This document shows positions 34,298 through 42,696 of a stretch of DNA of 64,000 nucleotides, piece after piece. The notes under the pieces are model-generated. The model did no database searches. It had not been told where the DNA came from and was given only the letters and a program-made list of their open reading frames with translations. The translations under genes were made by a program, and so were the position numbers. Position 1 is the stretch's first letter. Every line of letters begins with the position of its first letter. Origin of the DNA: CAYTBN01 sp964436045 (GTDB taxonomy: Bacteria > Myxococcota_A > UBA796 > UBA9615 > CAYRNR01); NCBI GenBank assembly GCA_964436045.1, contig CAYTBN010000001.1, positions 62,001 to 126,000 of the forward strand, in the 5' to 3' direction.

Positions 34298-34420
34298 TGC
34301 GCTTCCTAACTGCGGGCCCTGCGTGTGGCGGGAACCCCGACGGACCACCCCTACTCCTCGCATCCCAGTCTAGGGACGCCCGGCCAAACGTCCAGTGATG
34401 GAATCGTTGTCGGCCCGAAC

Positions 34421-34449
34421 TTGTCATCCGCTTGGCAGCGCCCTACGCT
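34421..34449 (+). promoter_or_regulatory. Putative sigma-70 promoter of the ABC1/UbiB gene (leaderless)
   Basis: TTGTCA (34421-34426), 17 bases, TACGCT (34444-34449), then eight bases to ATG 34458. No Shine-Dalgarno lies between. This supports the start at 34458 rather than the upstream ATG at 34395. Confidence 0.5.
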
Positions 34450-34457
34450 GTCGCCCG

Positions 34458-35822
34458 ATGGCCAAGCGCCCCCCTCCAGACGACAACGGCCGCGACATCC
34501 CCACCGGACGGGTACAGCGCTTCTTTCGCATGGGCCGGTTGAGTAGCTCGGTGTCCAGCAGCTACCTGGGCCAGCGCCTGCGCGGCGTGTTCCAGGATGA
34601 GGAGACTCGTAGCAAAGATCTGCTGCGGACCCATCTTCGCAACGCGTCGCGAATGGCCGACACCATGGGCAACCTCAAGGGTGCGGTGATGAAGGTCGGT
34701 CAGATGATCTCTTTGGGGGACGCCGAACTGCTCCCGCCGGAGGCCGCCGAGATCCTCAAGGTGCTCCAGGCCGAGGCGCCCTTCCTGCCGTTCCCCAGGA
34801 TCCGCGAGCGGGTCGAGGAGGAGCTCGAGGGTACCCTCGGCGAGCTCTTCGCCGAGTTCGATGAACAGCCGATGGCCGCGGCCTCCCTGGGTCAGGTGCA
34901 CGGGGCGCGACTCACCGACGGCTCGGAGGTGGTGGTCAAGGTCCAGTACCCGGACATCGACAAGACCATCCACTCGGACCTGTCCAACCTCAAGACGATG
35001 TTGTCGGCATCCGGCGTCTTCGGCCGCGCCTTCGACATGGAGCCCTACTTCCGCGAGCTCGAGGACATGCTGCGCCTGGAGCTGGACTACGTTCAGGAGG
35101 CCGTCAATCTCGAGGAGATGCGTGCCCTGCTCGGCGTCCATCCCGACCTGGAGGTCCCACGCTACGTTCCGGAGCGGTCCACCGACCGGGTGTTGACCAT
35201 GCAGCGGGTCAGCGGCGTCCACCTGGACGAGTTCCTGGCGGCCGGGCCCGACGACGCGACCCGCAACCGGGCCGGGTGTGCCCTTGTCGACCTGATCCTC
35301 GAGGGCCTGATCGTCCACCGCGTCCTGCACGCAGATCCCCAGCTGGGCAACTTCCTGTTCCAGCCCGACGGTCGTGTGGCGGTCCTGGATCACGGCTGCA
35401 TCAAACGCTTCGAGGAGCCGTTCATCGCCGACTACCGCCGGGCGTTTCGCGCCCAACTCGGCCACGACCGGGAAGCGGTCATCGACGCCTACGCGGCGGT
35501 GGGCTACATCCGGCCCGATGCGGGTCCACGCACCCGGGAGGCGTTGTGGGAGATCTCCGAGGTGTACGCCCGCCCCGTCTCTCGGGATCGGGTGTACACC
35601 TTCGGCTCGGAGCACCTGGTCGAGATGGGCAAGAGCACGGCCCTGAGGCACCCGGCGTGCTTCAACATGCGTCCGCCCGGTGACGTGATCTACCTTCACC
35701 GGACCCTGGTGGGCGGATACTTCAACGCGGCCAGGCTCGGCGCGACGGACAACTTCTTCCGGCGGTTGAAGCGGATCCTCGATGCGGCCGACGACGCGGC
35801 CGGCGGCGCGCCAAAGGCCTAG
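34458..35822 (+). CDS. ABC1/AarF/UbiB-family kinase-like protein
   Basis: A 454-residue member of the ABC1 (UbiB/Coq8) atypical kinase family, usually linked to quinone biosynthesis or lipid handling. Family blocks: the KVGQMISLGDAELLPPE motif (N-terminal KxGQ extension), the Ala-rich loop MAAASLGQVHGARL that replaces the P-loop, VVVKVQYPDI (catalytic Lys), HADPQLGNFL (catalytic loop) and AVLDHGCIK (DFG-like). No transmembrane segment is evident at the C-terminus. Start chosen from the promoter at 34421. No quinone genes nearby, so the substrate is open. Its stop overlaps the lexA stop by four bases, tail to tail. Confidence 0.88.
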   Translation: MAKRPPPDDNGRDIPTGRVQRFFRMGRLSSSVSSSYLGQRLRGVFQDEETRSKDLLRTHLRNASRMADTMGNLKGAVMKVGQMISLGDAELLPPEAAEILKVLQAEAPFLPFPRIRERVEEELEGTLGELFAEFDEQPMAAASLGQVHGARLTDGSEVVVKVQYPDIDKTIHSDLSNLKTMLSASGVFGRAFDMEPYFRELEDMLRLELDYVQEAVNLEEMRALLGVHPDLEVPRYVPERSTDRVLTMQRVSGVHLDEFLAAGPDDATRNRAGCALVDLILEGLIVHRVLHADPQLGNFLFQPDGRVAVLDHGCIKRFEEPFIADYRRAFRAQLGHDREAVIDAYAAVGYIRPDAGPRTREALWEISEVYARPVSRDRVYTFGSEHLVEMGKSTALRHPACFNMRPPGDVIYLHRTLVGGYFNAARLGATDNFFRRLKRILDAADDAAGGAPKA

Positions 35823-36520
35823 TGCAGCTTGCGGTAGACGCCCACCACGATACCGAGGACGTCCACGGCGGTGAACTCGGACGCGGGTAGGTAGATCGGC
35901 TCCATGGAGGGGTTGGCGGGCTGGAGCCGCACTCCGCCGGCCTCGCGGAACAGCCGCTTGACCGTGGCCTCGCCGTCCACCATGACCACCGAGATGTCCC
36001 CGTCGAGCACCTCGAGCTGCTTCCGCACGAAGATGTAATCCCCGTCGAAGATGCCGTCGTCGATCATCGATTCGCCGGACACGCGCAGCGCGAAGGTCTT
36101 GCCACCCCGGGGCAACAGCGCAGCGTCGACCCGGACCGTGCCCATGCGGTTCTCTTCGGCCAGGATCGGCTCGCCCGCTGCGACCCTCCCGAACAGGGGC
36201 ACGTCGGTCATGCCCTCGGGCGCCTCTCCCTCGCCGCCCTCGACCGGCACGGCCAGTGCCTTCTCGGTGAGGATCAGCGAACGGGCGAGGCTGCGGTCCC
36301 CGTCGCCGAGCCGGGTCAGGTAGCCCTTGCGCATCAGCGCCTTGACGTGGTCGCTGACGCCGTTGGTCGAGCGGATGCCCATGGCCTGCCCGATCTCCCG
36401 ATAGGTGGGTGGCACCCCCCGTCCATCGATCCACTCGCGAATCATGTCCAGGATTGCTCGCTGGCGGGCGGATAGGTCCTCGCCCCACTTTCCTCCGTCG
36501 TGCACGGTCAGCTTCGGCAT
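35819..36520 (-). CDS. lexA: SOS repressor LexA
   Basis: Transcriptional repressor of the DNA-damage response that self-cleaves when RecA is activated. The winged-helix DNA-binding domain (about 15-80) contains YREIGQAMGIRSTNGVSDHVKAL. The cleavage site is Ala115-Gly116 in GRVAAGEPI. The catalytic Ser151 is in RVSGESMID and Lys188 in GEATVKRLF. At 233 residues it is slightly long because of an acidic linker (VEGGEGEAPEG). A GGAGG site precedes ATG 36520. Two identical palindromic boxes upstream, one inside the promoter spacer, indicate autorepression. Confidence 0.96.
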   Translation of the reverse strand: MPKLTVHDGGKWGEDLSARQRAILDMIREWIDGRGVPPTYREIGQAMGIRSTNGVSDHVKALMRKGYLTRLGDGDRSLARSLILTEKALAVPVEGGEGEAPEGMTDVPLFGRVAAGEPILAEENRMGTVRVDAALLPRGGKTFALRVSGESMIDDGIFDGDYIFVRKQLEVLDGDISVVMVDGEATVKRLFREAGGVRLQPANPSMEPIYLPASEFTAVDVLGIVVGVYRKLH

Positions 36521-36545
36521 CGGCTACCTCCTGCAGCTTGAGCCA

Positions 36546-36574
36546 AGCTTACTGAACGGATGTTCCGAGCACAA
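36546..36574 (-). promoter_or_regulatory. lexA promoter overlapping an SOS box
   Basis: On the minus strand: TTGTGC (36574-36569), 17-base spacer, TAAGCT (36551-36546). The spacer contains the GAAC-N4-GTTC palindrome at 36554-36565, so bound LexA would block RNA polymerase. Confidence 0.5.
36554..36565. promoter_or_regulatory. LexA-binding SOS box 1
   Basis: GAACGGATGTTC: GAAC-N4-GTTC dyad, the core of the Gram-positive-type SOS box, 34 bases upstream of the lexA start. It is embedded in a 19-base block (ACTGAACGGATGTTCCGAG) repeated 32 bases further upstream. Confidence 0.75.
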
Positions 36575-36585
36575 GGAAAAAGACT

Positions 36586-36597
36586 GAACGGATGTTC
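36586..36597. promoter_or_regulatory. LexA-binding SOS box 2
   Basis: A second identical GAACGGATGTTC, centred 32 bases from box 1 (about three helical turns), so two LexA dimers would sit on the same DNA face. It lies just beside the stop of the gene at 36606. Confidence 0.75.
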
Positions 36598-36605
36598 CGA
36601 GGGGA

Positions 36606-37382
36606 TCAGCGGCGGCGGCGAGCGGCCATCGCAGTCAGCCCGACGGCGATCACGGCGGCCACCAGCACCGTGGGTAACAACCAGCGCCGGGAGCGCTGCG
36701 GCGGCGCCTCCACCGCGCTCTCCTCGACCTGCGGGGGGCTTGCCGCGATCTGGGCTGCCACGTCCCGATAGACCGGATTGCGGGACCAGGCATCGGCCTG
36801 CTGGAACACGTCGTCCTGGCTGGCTGTCTCGCCCATCCCGCGCAGGCTCGATTCGATGATGGTCACGCCGGGATCGGCGAAGATCCAGCCCGAGTAGTAC
36901 GCGGGCCAGTCCAGGGCGTAGTTGTTGGTGACCAGGATCTCCACCGGCGTCTCGGTCCAGGCCATGGGTAGCTCGGCATGCAGGTGGTAGGCGAAGAACT
37001 CCCCGGTCCCCACGCCGCTGGGTTGCCCCTCCCTCGGCCCCCAACTCACCTGGGCCGCCTCGCCATCCAAGTACACGCTCAACTCGGACGCCATCTCGGC
37101 CAGGATCTGCTCGGTGAACGCCCGGTCCTGGGCCTCCCCCACCTCGGGAACACCCGCGACCTCGGCCGCGAAACGCTGCATGACCGTACCGGCCGGAATC
37201 TCCCCCGAGTACTGCAGGACCAGGGACGCCTCGTGGGCACGCAGCACGACGCGGTGGGCATAGTACCGTTCGCCGAAGGGGTGTGCCAGGGCGACCGCGG
37301 CCGGCGCCGCCACGCACAGCGCGACGACCAGCGTTCGGCACGCCGCGCCCACGAAGATCCGCGTGGTAACATCCCTACCCAT
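36606..37382 (-). CDS. Secreted protein with C-terminal membrane anchor
   Basis: A 258-residue protein: signal peptide (TLVVALCVAAPAAVALA, cleavage before HPFGERYY), an extracytoplasmic domain, then a single C-terminal transmembrane helix followed by four Arg (LLPTVLVAAVIAVGLTAMAARRRR). The AHPFGE...Y start of the mature part recalls the periplasmic domain that precedes HupE/RcnA-type metal transporters, but no transporter portion is present. Function unknown. Start uncertain: ATG 37382 is chosen for the signal peptide; ATG 37415 is an alternative. No good ribosome binding site. Confidence 0.6.
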   Translation of the reverse strand: MGRDVTTRIFVGAACRTLVVALCVAAPAAVALAHPFGERYYAHRVVLRAHEASLVLQYSGEIPAGTVMQRFAAEVAGVPEVGEAQDRAFTEQILAEMASELSVYLDGEAAQVSWGPREGQPSGVGTGEFFAYHLHAELPMAWTETPVEILVTNNYALDWPAYYSGWIFADPGVTIIESSLRGMGETASQDDVFQQADAWSRNPVYRDVAAQIAASPPQVEESAVEAPPQRSRRWLLPTVLVAAVIAVGLTAMAARRRR

Positions 37383-37423
37383 TCTGCGGTGGTCTAGCAC
37401 GCCGCGAAACCGCATGTAAAGGC

Positions 37424-37453
37424 TTGAAATCACGGTCGATATCGACCTAGGTT
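37424..37453 (+). promoter_or_regulatory. Putative sigma-70 promoter of the rhomboid-like gene (leaderless)
   Basis: TTGAAA (37424-37429), 18 bases, TAGGTT (37448-37453), then seven bases to ATG 37461. No ribosome binding site fits in the gap. Confidence 0.45.
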
Positions 37454-37460
37454 GGCAACG

Positions 37461-38444
37461 ATGGACTATCGGTCTCAGAACGCCTTCGCAGGCGGTGGCG
37501 GATTCGGCAGTCGGCTGACCCGGACCGGCTGGATCCTGGTCGGGGTCTACTTCGTCGCCTACGCCGTCTCCCTGTTCGTGGACGCCTGGCTCGACGTCCC
37601 CCTGCAAGGCGTCCTGGAGCTACGCGCGTTGTGGCCCCTCGACGCCTCCGACAACGTCCTGCACCAGCCCTGGCGGCTGGTGACCCACCACATCCTCCAT
37701 CCCCAGACCGACGTGGCCAGCACCGTGGTCGGTCTGGTGGTGGTGATGCTGATCGCGGCGGTCGTCGATCTGATCGGCGGGCGGCTCAACCTGCGCAACA
37801 AGGGCGTGATGTACGCCCTGGCCATCGCCGCGATCCTGCTGCTCCTGTTCTTCGGCTTCGGCCGCGCCCTGGCCGGGCTGCCGACCACCCTGCTGATGCT
37901 CTACTTCTTCTCGGCCCAGGTGGAGCGATACTTCGGTACCCGCCGCTTCGTGACCATCTGGGTGCTCACCTCGCTGGGCGGAGCGGTGGTCGGCCAGCTG
38001 CTCAGTGGTTTCGAGGGGCTGGACGCCAACCCCTTGTACCCGCAGCTGTCGGCGTACGAGGGATTTGTCGGGCCGATGCCGGCGTTGATGGCGCTGATCG
38101 TGCTCTTCGGACTGGTGAACCGGGACGCCCGCATCCTGCTGATGATGATGCTGCCGGTACGTGCGGTCTGGGTGTCGATCATCACGGCGCTGACCGCGGT
38201 GCTCGCCCTGCTCTCCAAGTCCTACTTCGGCGCCGGCTACTGGTGCGGCGGCATCCTGGTCGGGTTCCTGTTCTTCCGGGGCTGGCTCAACCTCTTCGAC
38301 TTCCGCTGGTTGCTCCTCAAGGCCCGTGAGCAACGGCTCAAGCGGAAGCTGGCCCGGTTCACGGTCATCGAGGGGGGCCGGGACCACGACGACTCCGGCG
38401 ACTCCGATGGTTCCAACGGCTCCGATGGCCCCGTCTACCACTGA
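37461..38444 (+). CDS. Rhomboid-like membrane protein lacking catalytic residues
   Basis: A 327-residue protein with about six to seven transmembrane helices, a rhomboid-like first loop (NVLHQPWRLVTHHILHP) and a helix series resembling the rhomboid core (YFFSAQVERYFGTRRFVTIWVLTSLGGAVVGQLL). The GxSG nucleophile motif is replaced by EGFVGPMPAL, and the late AH-G-G helix reads GAGYWCGGILVG. Both the Ser and the His of the dyad are thus absent, so it is probably a non-proteolytic pseudorhomboid/derlin-like protein. The C-terminus is Asp/Ser/Gly-rich. The next gene starts within its last 20 bases. Confidence 0.65.
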   Translation: MDYRSQNAFAGGGGFGSRLTRTGWILVGVYFVAYAVSLFVDAWLDVPLQGVLELRALWPLDASDNVLHQPWRLVTHHILHPQTDVASTVVGLVVVMLIAAVVDLIGGRLNLRNKGVMYALAIAAILLLLFFGFGRALAGLPTTLLMLYFFSAQVERYFGTRRFVTIWVLTSLGGAVVGQLLSGFEGLDANPLYPQLSAYEGFVGPMPALMALIVLFGLVNRDARILLMMMLPVRAVWVSIITALTAVLALLSKSYFGAGYWCGGILVGFLFFRGWLNLFDFRWLLLKAREQRLKRKLARFTVIEGGRDHDDSGDSDGSNGSDGPVYH

Positions 38445-38907
38445 ACCGAGCGCGGGCGATCGCCTGGCACGAGCCCTGTTCTCGGACCGCCTGCGGGGAC
38501 TCAAGATCGCCGCACTCACCGCCCTGCTGCTGGCCGGGGGTTGGCACCTGTCGTGGAGCCTGGACCGGGAGATCGTCGACATCAGCGAGATGCTGGCCGA
38601 TCCGGAGGCCCACGTCGGCCATCCGGTGATGCTGGGCAACTTCAAGGTCGTGTCCATCGACGGCGACCAGGTCGAGCTGTGGTCGCCGTGGACCCTCGCG
38701 GTGGCGTACCCCCGTCCGGACGAGCTGAAGCTGGGCGATGCGATCTCCCTGCGCGGGACCTTTCAGGCCGACCAGCGGATCCGGGCTGACGAGTGGAGCA
38801 TCCACGACCTGCTGTGGATCAAGAAGATCATCGGGCTGAGCGGGATGGCGCTGGCGCTGGGCCTGGTCGCCTGGGAGCTGGTCGCCCTGCGGAGGGCCCG
38901 TGCCTGA
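38425..38907 (+). CDS. Small membrane protein with OB-like middle domain
   Basis: A 160-residue protein with transmembrane segments near each end (about 28-45, KIAALTALLLAGGW; and about 130-150, IIGLSGMALALGLVAWEL). A central beta-rich domain (about 60-120) reads HPVMLGNFKVVSIDGDQVELW...LKLGDAISLRGTF, which looks like a small OB fold. Function unknown. The start overlaps the rhomboid-like gene (ATG 38407 is an alternative) and the end overlaps the next gene, so the three form an operon. Confidence 0.55.
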   Translation: MAPSTTEPSAGDRLARALFSDRLRGLKIAALTALLLAGGWHLSWSLDREIVDISEMLADPEAHVGHPVMLGNFKVVSIDGDQVELWSPWTLAVAYPRPDELKLGDAISLRGTFQADQRIRADEWSIHDLLWIKKIIGLSGMALALGLVAWELVALRRARA

Positions 38908-39400
38908 CCTGCTGACCCATGCCGGCATCGGCGTCCTGCTCCGATCGCGTGCCCCGCGCTCGGCGCTGGTCTGGTTCGCTGTCGGCAGCTGCCTGCCCGA
39001 TCTGGCGTCCCGGTTGCCAGGTCTCGGGCTAGCCCTGCTGTCCTGGCTGACCGGCGTGCCGGTCTCCCTGCCCGTGCTGGAGGCGACGGGCCTGTGTCAC
39101 ATGCCGCTGCCCTACCTGGTCCTCTGCGTGTTGGTCGCGCTGCTGTTGCCCCGCCCGACCCGGACGACGGCGTTCCTCAATCTGTGGATCGCCGGCTGGC
39201 TCCACCTGTTCCTCGACACCTTGCAGCGCCACCTCAACGGCGGATACACCCTGCTCTACCCCTTCTCGCTGCGACGGATGGAGTTGGGCCTGATCGAGAA
39301 CGACGCCAGCCTGCGCGTCGCCCCACTCCTGGCCCTGGCCCTGGTGGCAGTGCTCGGTTGGCGCGCCTACCGAGGCCTGCGCCGCCCCCCAGCTACCTGA
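38900..39400 (+). CDS. YdjM/DUF457-type putative membrane-bound metal-dependent hydrolase
   Basis: A 166-residue polytopic protein with the family's dispersed polar motifs: the N-terminal LLTHAGIGVLL (His), GSCLPDLAS (Asp) and AGWLHLFLDTLQRH (His/Asp), separated by transmembrane helices. Proteins of this group are annotated as LexA-regulated or lipid-processing membrane hydrolases; the true substrate is unknown. GTG 38900 overlaps the previous gene by eight bases. It converges on the minus-strand gene ending at 39439. Confidence 0.65.
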   Translation: MPDLLTHAGIGVLLRSRAPRSALVWFAVGSCLPDLASRLPGLGLALLSWLTGVPVSLPVLEATGLCHMPLPYLVLCVLVALLLPRPTRTTAFLNLWIAGWLHLFLDTLQRHLNGGYTLLYPFSLRRMELGLIENDASLRVAPLLALALVAVLGWRAYRGLRRPPAT

Positions 39401-39438
39401 CCCGAGCTCCCGTCCTCGTTCCCAGCGCCTGGTTCCAG

Positions 39439-40296
39439 CTAGTTCAACGCGGAGAAACCGCCGAGGCTCGGGGAGGGAGCCGGGACCGAGCGGTCGCGGC
39501 CGGCGTAGGAGCGGTCGCGGCTGGACGAGTGGCGGCTGGGGACGATCAGCAACGCGGTCTCGTGCACGTCCACCTGGACCACCCGGTGACGCACCAGCTG
39601 CCCCCGCTCGTCGACCACGCGAATGCGGTGCGCGCCCACACCAAACGGCTCGAACTGTCCTCGCTCGCCGGCTTCGAGCCAGCCAGCTTCCGCGCCGTCG
39701 ATGACCACCCGCAGCCTCACCGCGCTGTCGTTGCGAACGGCGATGACGCCGAAGTCCATCGGTGGCGCGGTCACCACCGGCGTCTCCCCATCGGCGATCG
39801 TCACCTGGGTCGACAGCAGATCGTGGAACTCTTCCCGGTGCAGGTACGCCAGCTGCACGTCGTGCGGCCCCGGCGGCAGGTTGCCGTAGACCCGCTCGTC
39901 CGCGGGGGCCACCCCCAGGGTCTCGACCCCATCGACGAAGACCGCCAGTGGAACACCGTTGGCGTTCTCGATCACCAGGACTCCCTGGGCCCGGGACCAC
40001 TTGAGGTACCACGACAGCTTCTGGCCGGCGGTGACGCGGAGGTCCTTGCTGAACTTGACCTGGCCCTCCCCGGTGATCGCCTTGAACGAGTGAACCCCTG
40101 GGGTCAACCCCTCGACCGCCTGGCGCGCTCCGGGGCGCAGGGTGAAGCGGCTGGTGTCATCCACCTGGATGTTGAGGGTGAAGTCGGACTCGTTGATCAC
40201 GACGACCGTCCCGGTATCGCCCTGTCCGGCCAGCGCTGGTGCGGCCACCGTCAAGGCGCCAAACAGCACCAGCAGAACCCCGGGGAACGAGCGCAT
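39439..40296 (-). CDS. Secreted PEGA-like beta-repeat protein
   Basis: A 285-residue exported protein: signal peptide (FPGVLLVLFGALTVAAPALA), then three or four beta repeats of PEGA type. Examples are VVINESDFTLNIQVDDTSRF...LTPGVHSFKA, NGVPLAVFVDGVETLG...LPPGPHDVQL, and SAVRLRVVIDGAEAGW...GVGAHRIRV. Such repeats occur in extracellular or periplasmic structural proteins. The C-terminus is Ser/Arg-rich and probably disordered. ATG 40296 has a GGAGGTGG site. It lies downstream of the GT9 gene by 67 bases and may be the last gene of the envelope run. Confidence 0.65.
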   Translation of the reverse strand: MRSFPGVLLVLFGALTVAAPALAGQGDTGTVVVINESDFTLNIQVDDTSRFTLRPGARQAVEGLTPGVHSFKAITGEGQVKFSKDLRVTAGQKLSWYLKWSRAQGVLVIENANGVPLAVFVDGVETLGVAPADERVYGNLPPGPHDVQLAYLHREEFHDLLSTQVTIADGETPVVTAPPMDFGVIAVRNDSAVRLRVVIDGAEAGWLEAGERGQFEPFGVGAHRIRVVDERGQLVRHRVVQVDVHETALLIVPSRHSSSRDRSYAGRDRSVPAPSPSLGGFSALN

Positions 40297-40363
40297 CCGC
40301 CACCTCCAGATCCGCGCGTACAGGCCCTCCCCGCAGCGCACGTTCCATTCGACGCCCTCCAGC

Positions 40364-41545
40364 CTATTCTATTCGACGGGGGTCCGGCCAATCGCCGACG
40401 AGCACCGCGGGCCCCGGGTCCTCGCCGCGCCGCACCGCCTCGACCTGGATCGCCACCTGATCCGCCATCGAGGACAGCGGTACGCGGGTGAAACACTTGA
40501 CCGGCCGATCGCAGCGCGGGCGCATGCAAGGCCGGCAGTCCACGTCGGCGAGCACCCAGGCGCCGCGGCCGTACAGGTCGATCTCCGGATGGCAGCTGGG
40601 CCCGAACCAGGCCACCGTCGGCTTGCCGAGCCCGATGGCCATGTGCATCCCCAGCGAGTCGCCGGAGGTGACGACGTCGCAGGCGGCCACCATCGCCAGG
40701 CCGTGGCGCAGGCCCTTGTCGCAGGGCGTCTGCGCCGGCGTGCGCGCGGTGCAGAGGTCGGCGATCCTGCGGTTACGCTCGCCATCCTCGGGCCCACCCA
40801 GCAGCGCCAGGCCCGCGTCTGGACAGCGCTGCGCGACCCGATCCACCAGTCCCGCGCTGTCCTCGACCGTCATACGCTTGTAGGAAAATAGCTCCGAAGA
40901 TCCGGTATTGAAGCCGATCAGCGCATCTCCGGGCGCCAGCCCATGCTCCGCGCGCCACCGCTGTGCGATCGCACCTTCGGCGTCCGACAGTCCCAGCCGG
41001 TACGGATCGCGCTCCCACTTCCAGCCCATCGCCTCGCACAACAAACGGGTCTCGGGCTTGCTGTTGACGCGGAACTTCAGGTCGTCGTCCAACCCCAACC
41101 CGTAGAGTTCGCCGGCCTCGGGGTTCAGCGGGATCACCGAGCCGTGGGCGTCGAGGCCGAAACCGCGGCGCTCGGTCGCGCGAGCGGCCATGGTCAGTGC
41201 CCCGCCGTGGAGCGACTTGTCCACGCCGAGGACCCGATCGAATTGCAGAACCTGCAGCAGAGCTGGCGTCCAGTCGGCCAGGGACAGGATCCTGTCCACG
41301 CCCTCGACCTGCTCCAGCAGCGGCCGGGCCCTGGGGAGGGTCAGCCAGGTGACGTGGGCCCCGGGCAGCGCCCGGTGCAGGGGGGCGAGCAGGGCCGTGG
41401 TCCGGACCACGTCGCCCAGGGCGTCGAGGTTGACGATCAGCACGCGGTGCGCCGGACGATCGAACTCCGGGCAGCCCTCGCAGGGCCGCCGGAAGCGACA
41501 GGGCTTGAAGCCATCGAAGTGGCGGCAGTCCGCGTGGACGCGCAT
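40364..41545 (-). CDS. GT9 (heptosyltransferase-like) glycosyltransferase with N-terminal Cys cluster
   Basis: GT-B glycosyltransferase of the ADP-heptose:LPS type. The N-terminal domain begins VLIVNLDALGDVVRTTALLAPL and the C-terminal sugar-nucleotide domain has LIGFNTGSS, LALLGGPEDGERN, VTSGDSLGMHMAIGLGKPTVAWFGP. A Cys-rich extension (DCRHFDGFKPCRFRRPCEGCPEF) and further late Cys residues (DCRPCMRPRCDRPVKC) could bind a metal or Fe-S cluster. It presumably adds a core sugar to Kdo-lipid A, fitting its place after waaA, lpxK and GT4. ATG 41545 is preferred; ATG 41566 adds seven residues. Confidence 0.82.
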   Translation of the reverse strand: MRVHADCRHFDGFKPCRFRRPCEGCPEFDRPAHRVLIVNLDALGDVVRTTALLAPLHRALPGAHVTWLTLPRARPLLEQVEGVDRILSLADWTPALLQVLQFDRVLGVDKSLHGGALTMAARATERRGFGLDAHGSVIPLNPEAGELYGLGLDDDLKFRVNSKPETRLLCEAMGWKWERDPYRLGLSDAEGAIAQRWRAEHGLAPGDALIGFNTGSSELFSYKRMTVEDSAGLVDRVAQRCPDAGLALLGGPEDGERNRRIADLCTARTPAQTPCDKGLRHGLAMVAACDVVTSGDSLGMHMAIGLGKPTVAWFGPSCHPEIDLYGRGAWVLADVDCRPCMRPRCDRPVKCFTRVPLSSMADQVAIQVEAVRRGEDPGPAVLVGDWPDPRRIE

Positions 41546-41601
41546 GGTTCGCCTCGCCCGGCGCATGGTAGCGCCGGGGCCGTGCCCATCATAGTCGGCC
41601 G

Positions 41602-42696
41602 TCAGCCGGGTAGCACTTCGCGATAGACGCTCAGGGTCCGGTCCACCAGCCGATCGACGGAAAACGCCTCTCGCGCGCGCGAAGCGGCGGCGGCGCCCAG
41701 GGTGTGACGCAACGGCCCGTCCTTGGCCAGCCGGTCGATGGCGGCGGCCAGCGCCGCGGGATCGCTGCGGGGCACCAGCAGGCCCGTCTCCCCGTCGGCG
41801 ATCACCTCCGGGATCCCTCCGGCGACGGTCCCGACCGCCGGAAGTCCGGCCCCGGCAGCGTCCATCAGGGCCGTGTTCAGCCCCTCGAGCTTGGAGGCGG
41901 CCACGTACAGGTCCGCGGCCCTCAGCAGATCGGGCACGTCGTCCCGCTGTCCCAGCAGGGTCACCCGCGCCTCCACGTCCTCGTCCCGGATGTATTGCTC
42001 AATGGCGGCCCGCTCCCGGCCCTCGCCGGCGACGATCAGACGGACCCCCGATCGCACCAAGGCCATCGCCCGCACGGCGTTGGGGTGGTCCTTGTGGTCC
42101 ACCAGCGCCGCGGTGGTCAGGGCCAGCAGCTCGCCGTCCCCCACCCCGAGCGCCCCCCGCAGCACGGCCCGGGACCGGGTCGGCGGAGGCAGGGGAGGTA
42201 CGGCGCTGCGGACCACGGTGATCCGCCCGGGGGCGACACCTCCGGCCGCCAGGACACCCGCGACCGCATCGCTGATCGCCAGGAATCGGCTCACCACCCG
42301 GCCGTACTTGAAACGATTCAGCGGTGGTTTGCCGATGGGGAAATCCACCCGGCGGGAGACCAGCAGCGGCGGCGCTCCCCGGTGTCCCGCCCCCAGCGAG
42401 CGCAGTGCGGACGCGGCAGCCGTGTGCGCGTGGGAGGCGTGGGCGTGGATCAGGTCGGCCTCACCCGCAGACAGGGCCATGCGCAGGCGACTCACCGCCC
42501 GCGGATCCCAGGGCGATGCCTGGCGCAGGGGCAACACCGCAATACCCTGGTCCAGACAGCGCGCCTCCAGCTCGGCGCCCTTGCGGACTGCAACCCGCAC
42601 GTCGATACCCCGCTCGCGCAGCCCGTGGCACAGCAGCAGAAGCTGCCGCTCGCCGCCACGGAAGCCGGTCTCGGTGTTGACCTGGAGGATCCTCAT
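41602..42696 (-). CDS. GT4-family glycosyltransferase
   Basis: A 364-residue GT-B transferase that probably adds a sugar to the LPS core. The N-terminus RILQVNTETGFRGGERQLLLLCHGL is typical of LPS-associated GT4 enzymes. The C-terminal domain has LIVAGEGRERAAIEQY, VTLLGQRDDVPDLLRAADLYV and the acidic EX7E-like block SKLEGLNTALMDAAGAGLP. The ATG overlaps the upstream acyltransferase stop (ATGA). Donor and acceptor sugars cannot be read from sequence. Confidence 0.88.
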   Translation of the reverse strand: MRILQVNTETGFRGGERQLLLLCHGLRERGIDVRVAVRKGAELEARCLDQGIAVLPLRQASPWDPRAVSRLRMALSAGEADLIHAHASHAHTAAASALRSLGAGHRGAPPLLVSRRVDFPIGKPPLNRFKYGRVVSRFLAISDAVAGVLAAGGVAPGRITVVRSAVPPLPPPTRSRAVLRGALGVGDGELLALTTAALVDHKDHPNAVRAMALVRSGVRLIVAGEGRERAAIEQYIRDEDVEARVTLLGQRDDVPDLLRAADLYVAASKLEGLNTALMDAAGAGLPAVGTVAGGIPEVIADGETGLLVPRSDPAALAAAIDRLAKDGPLRHTLGAAAASRAREAFSVDRLVDRTLSVYREVLPG

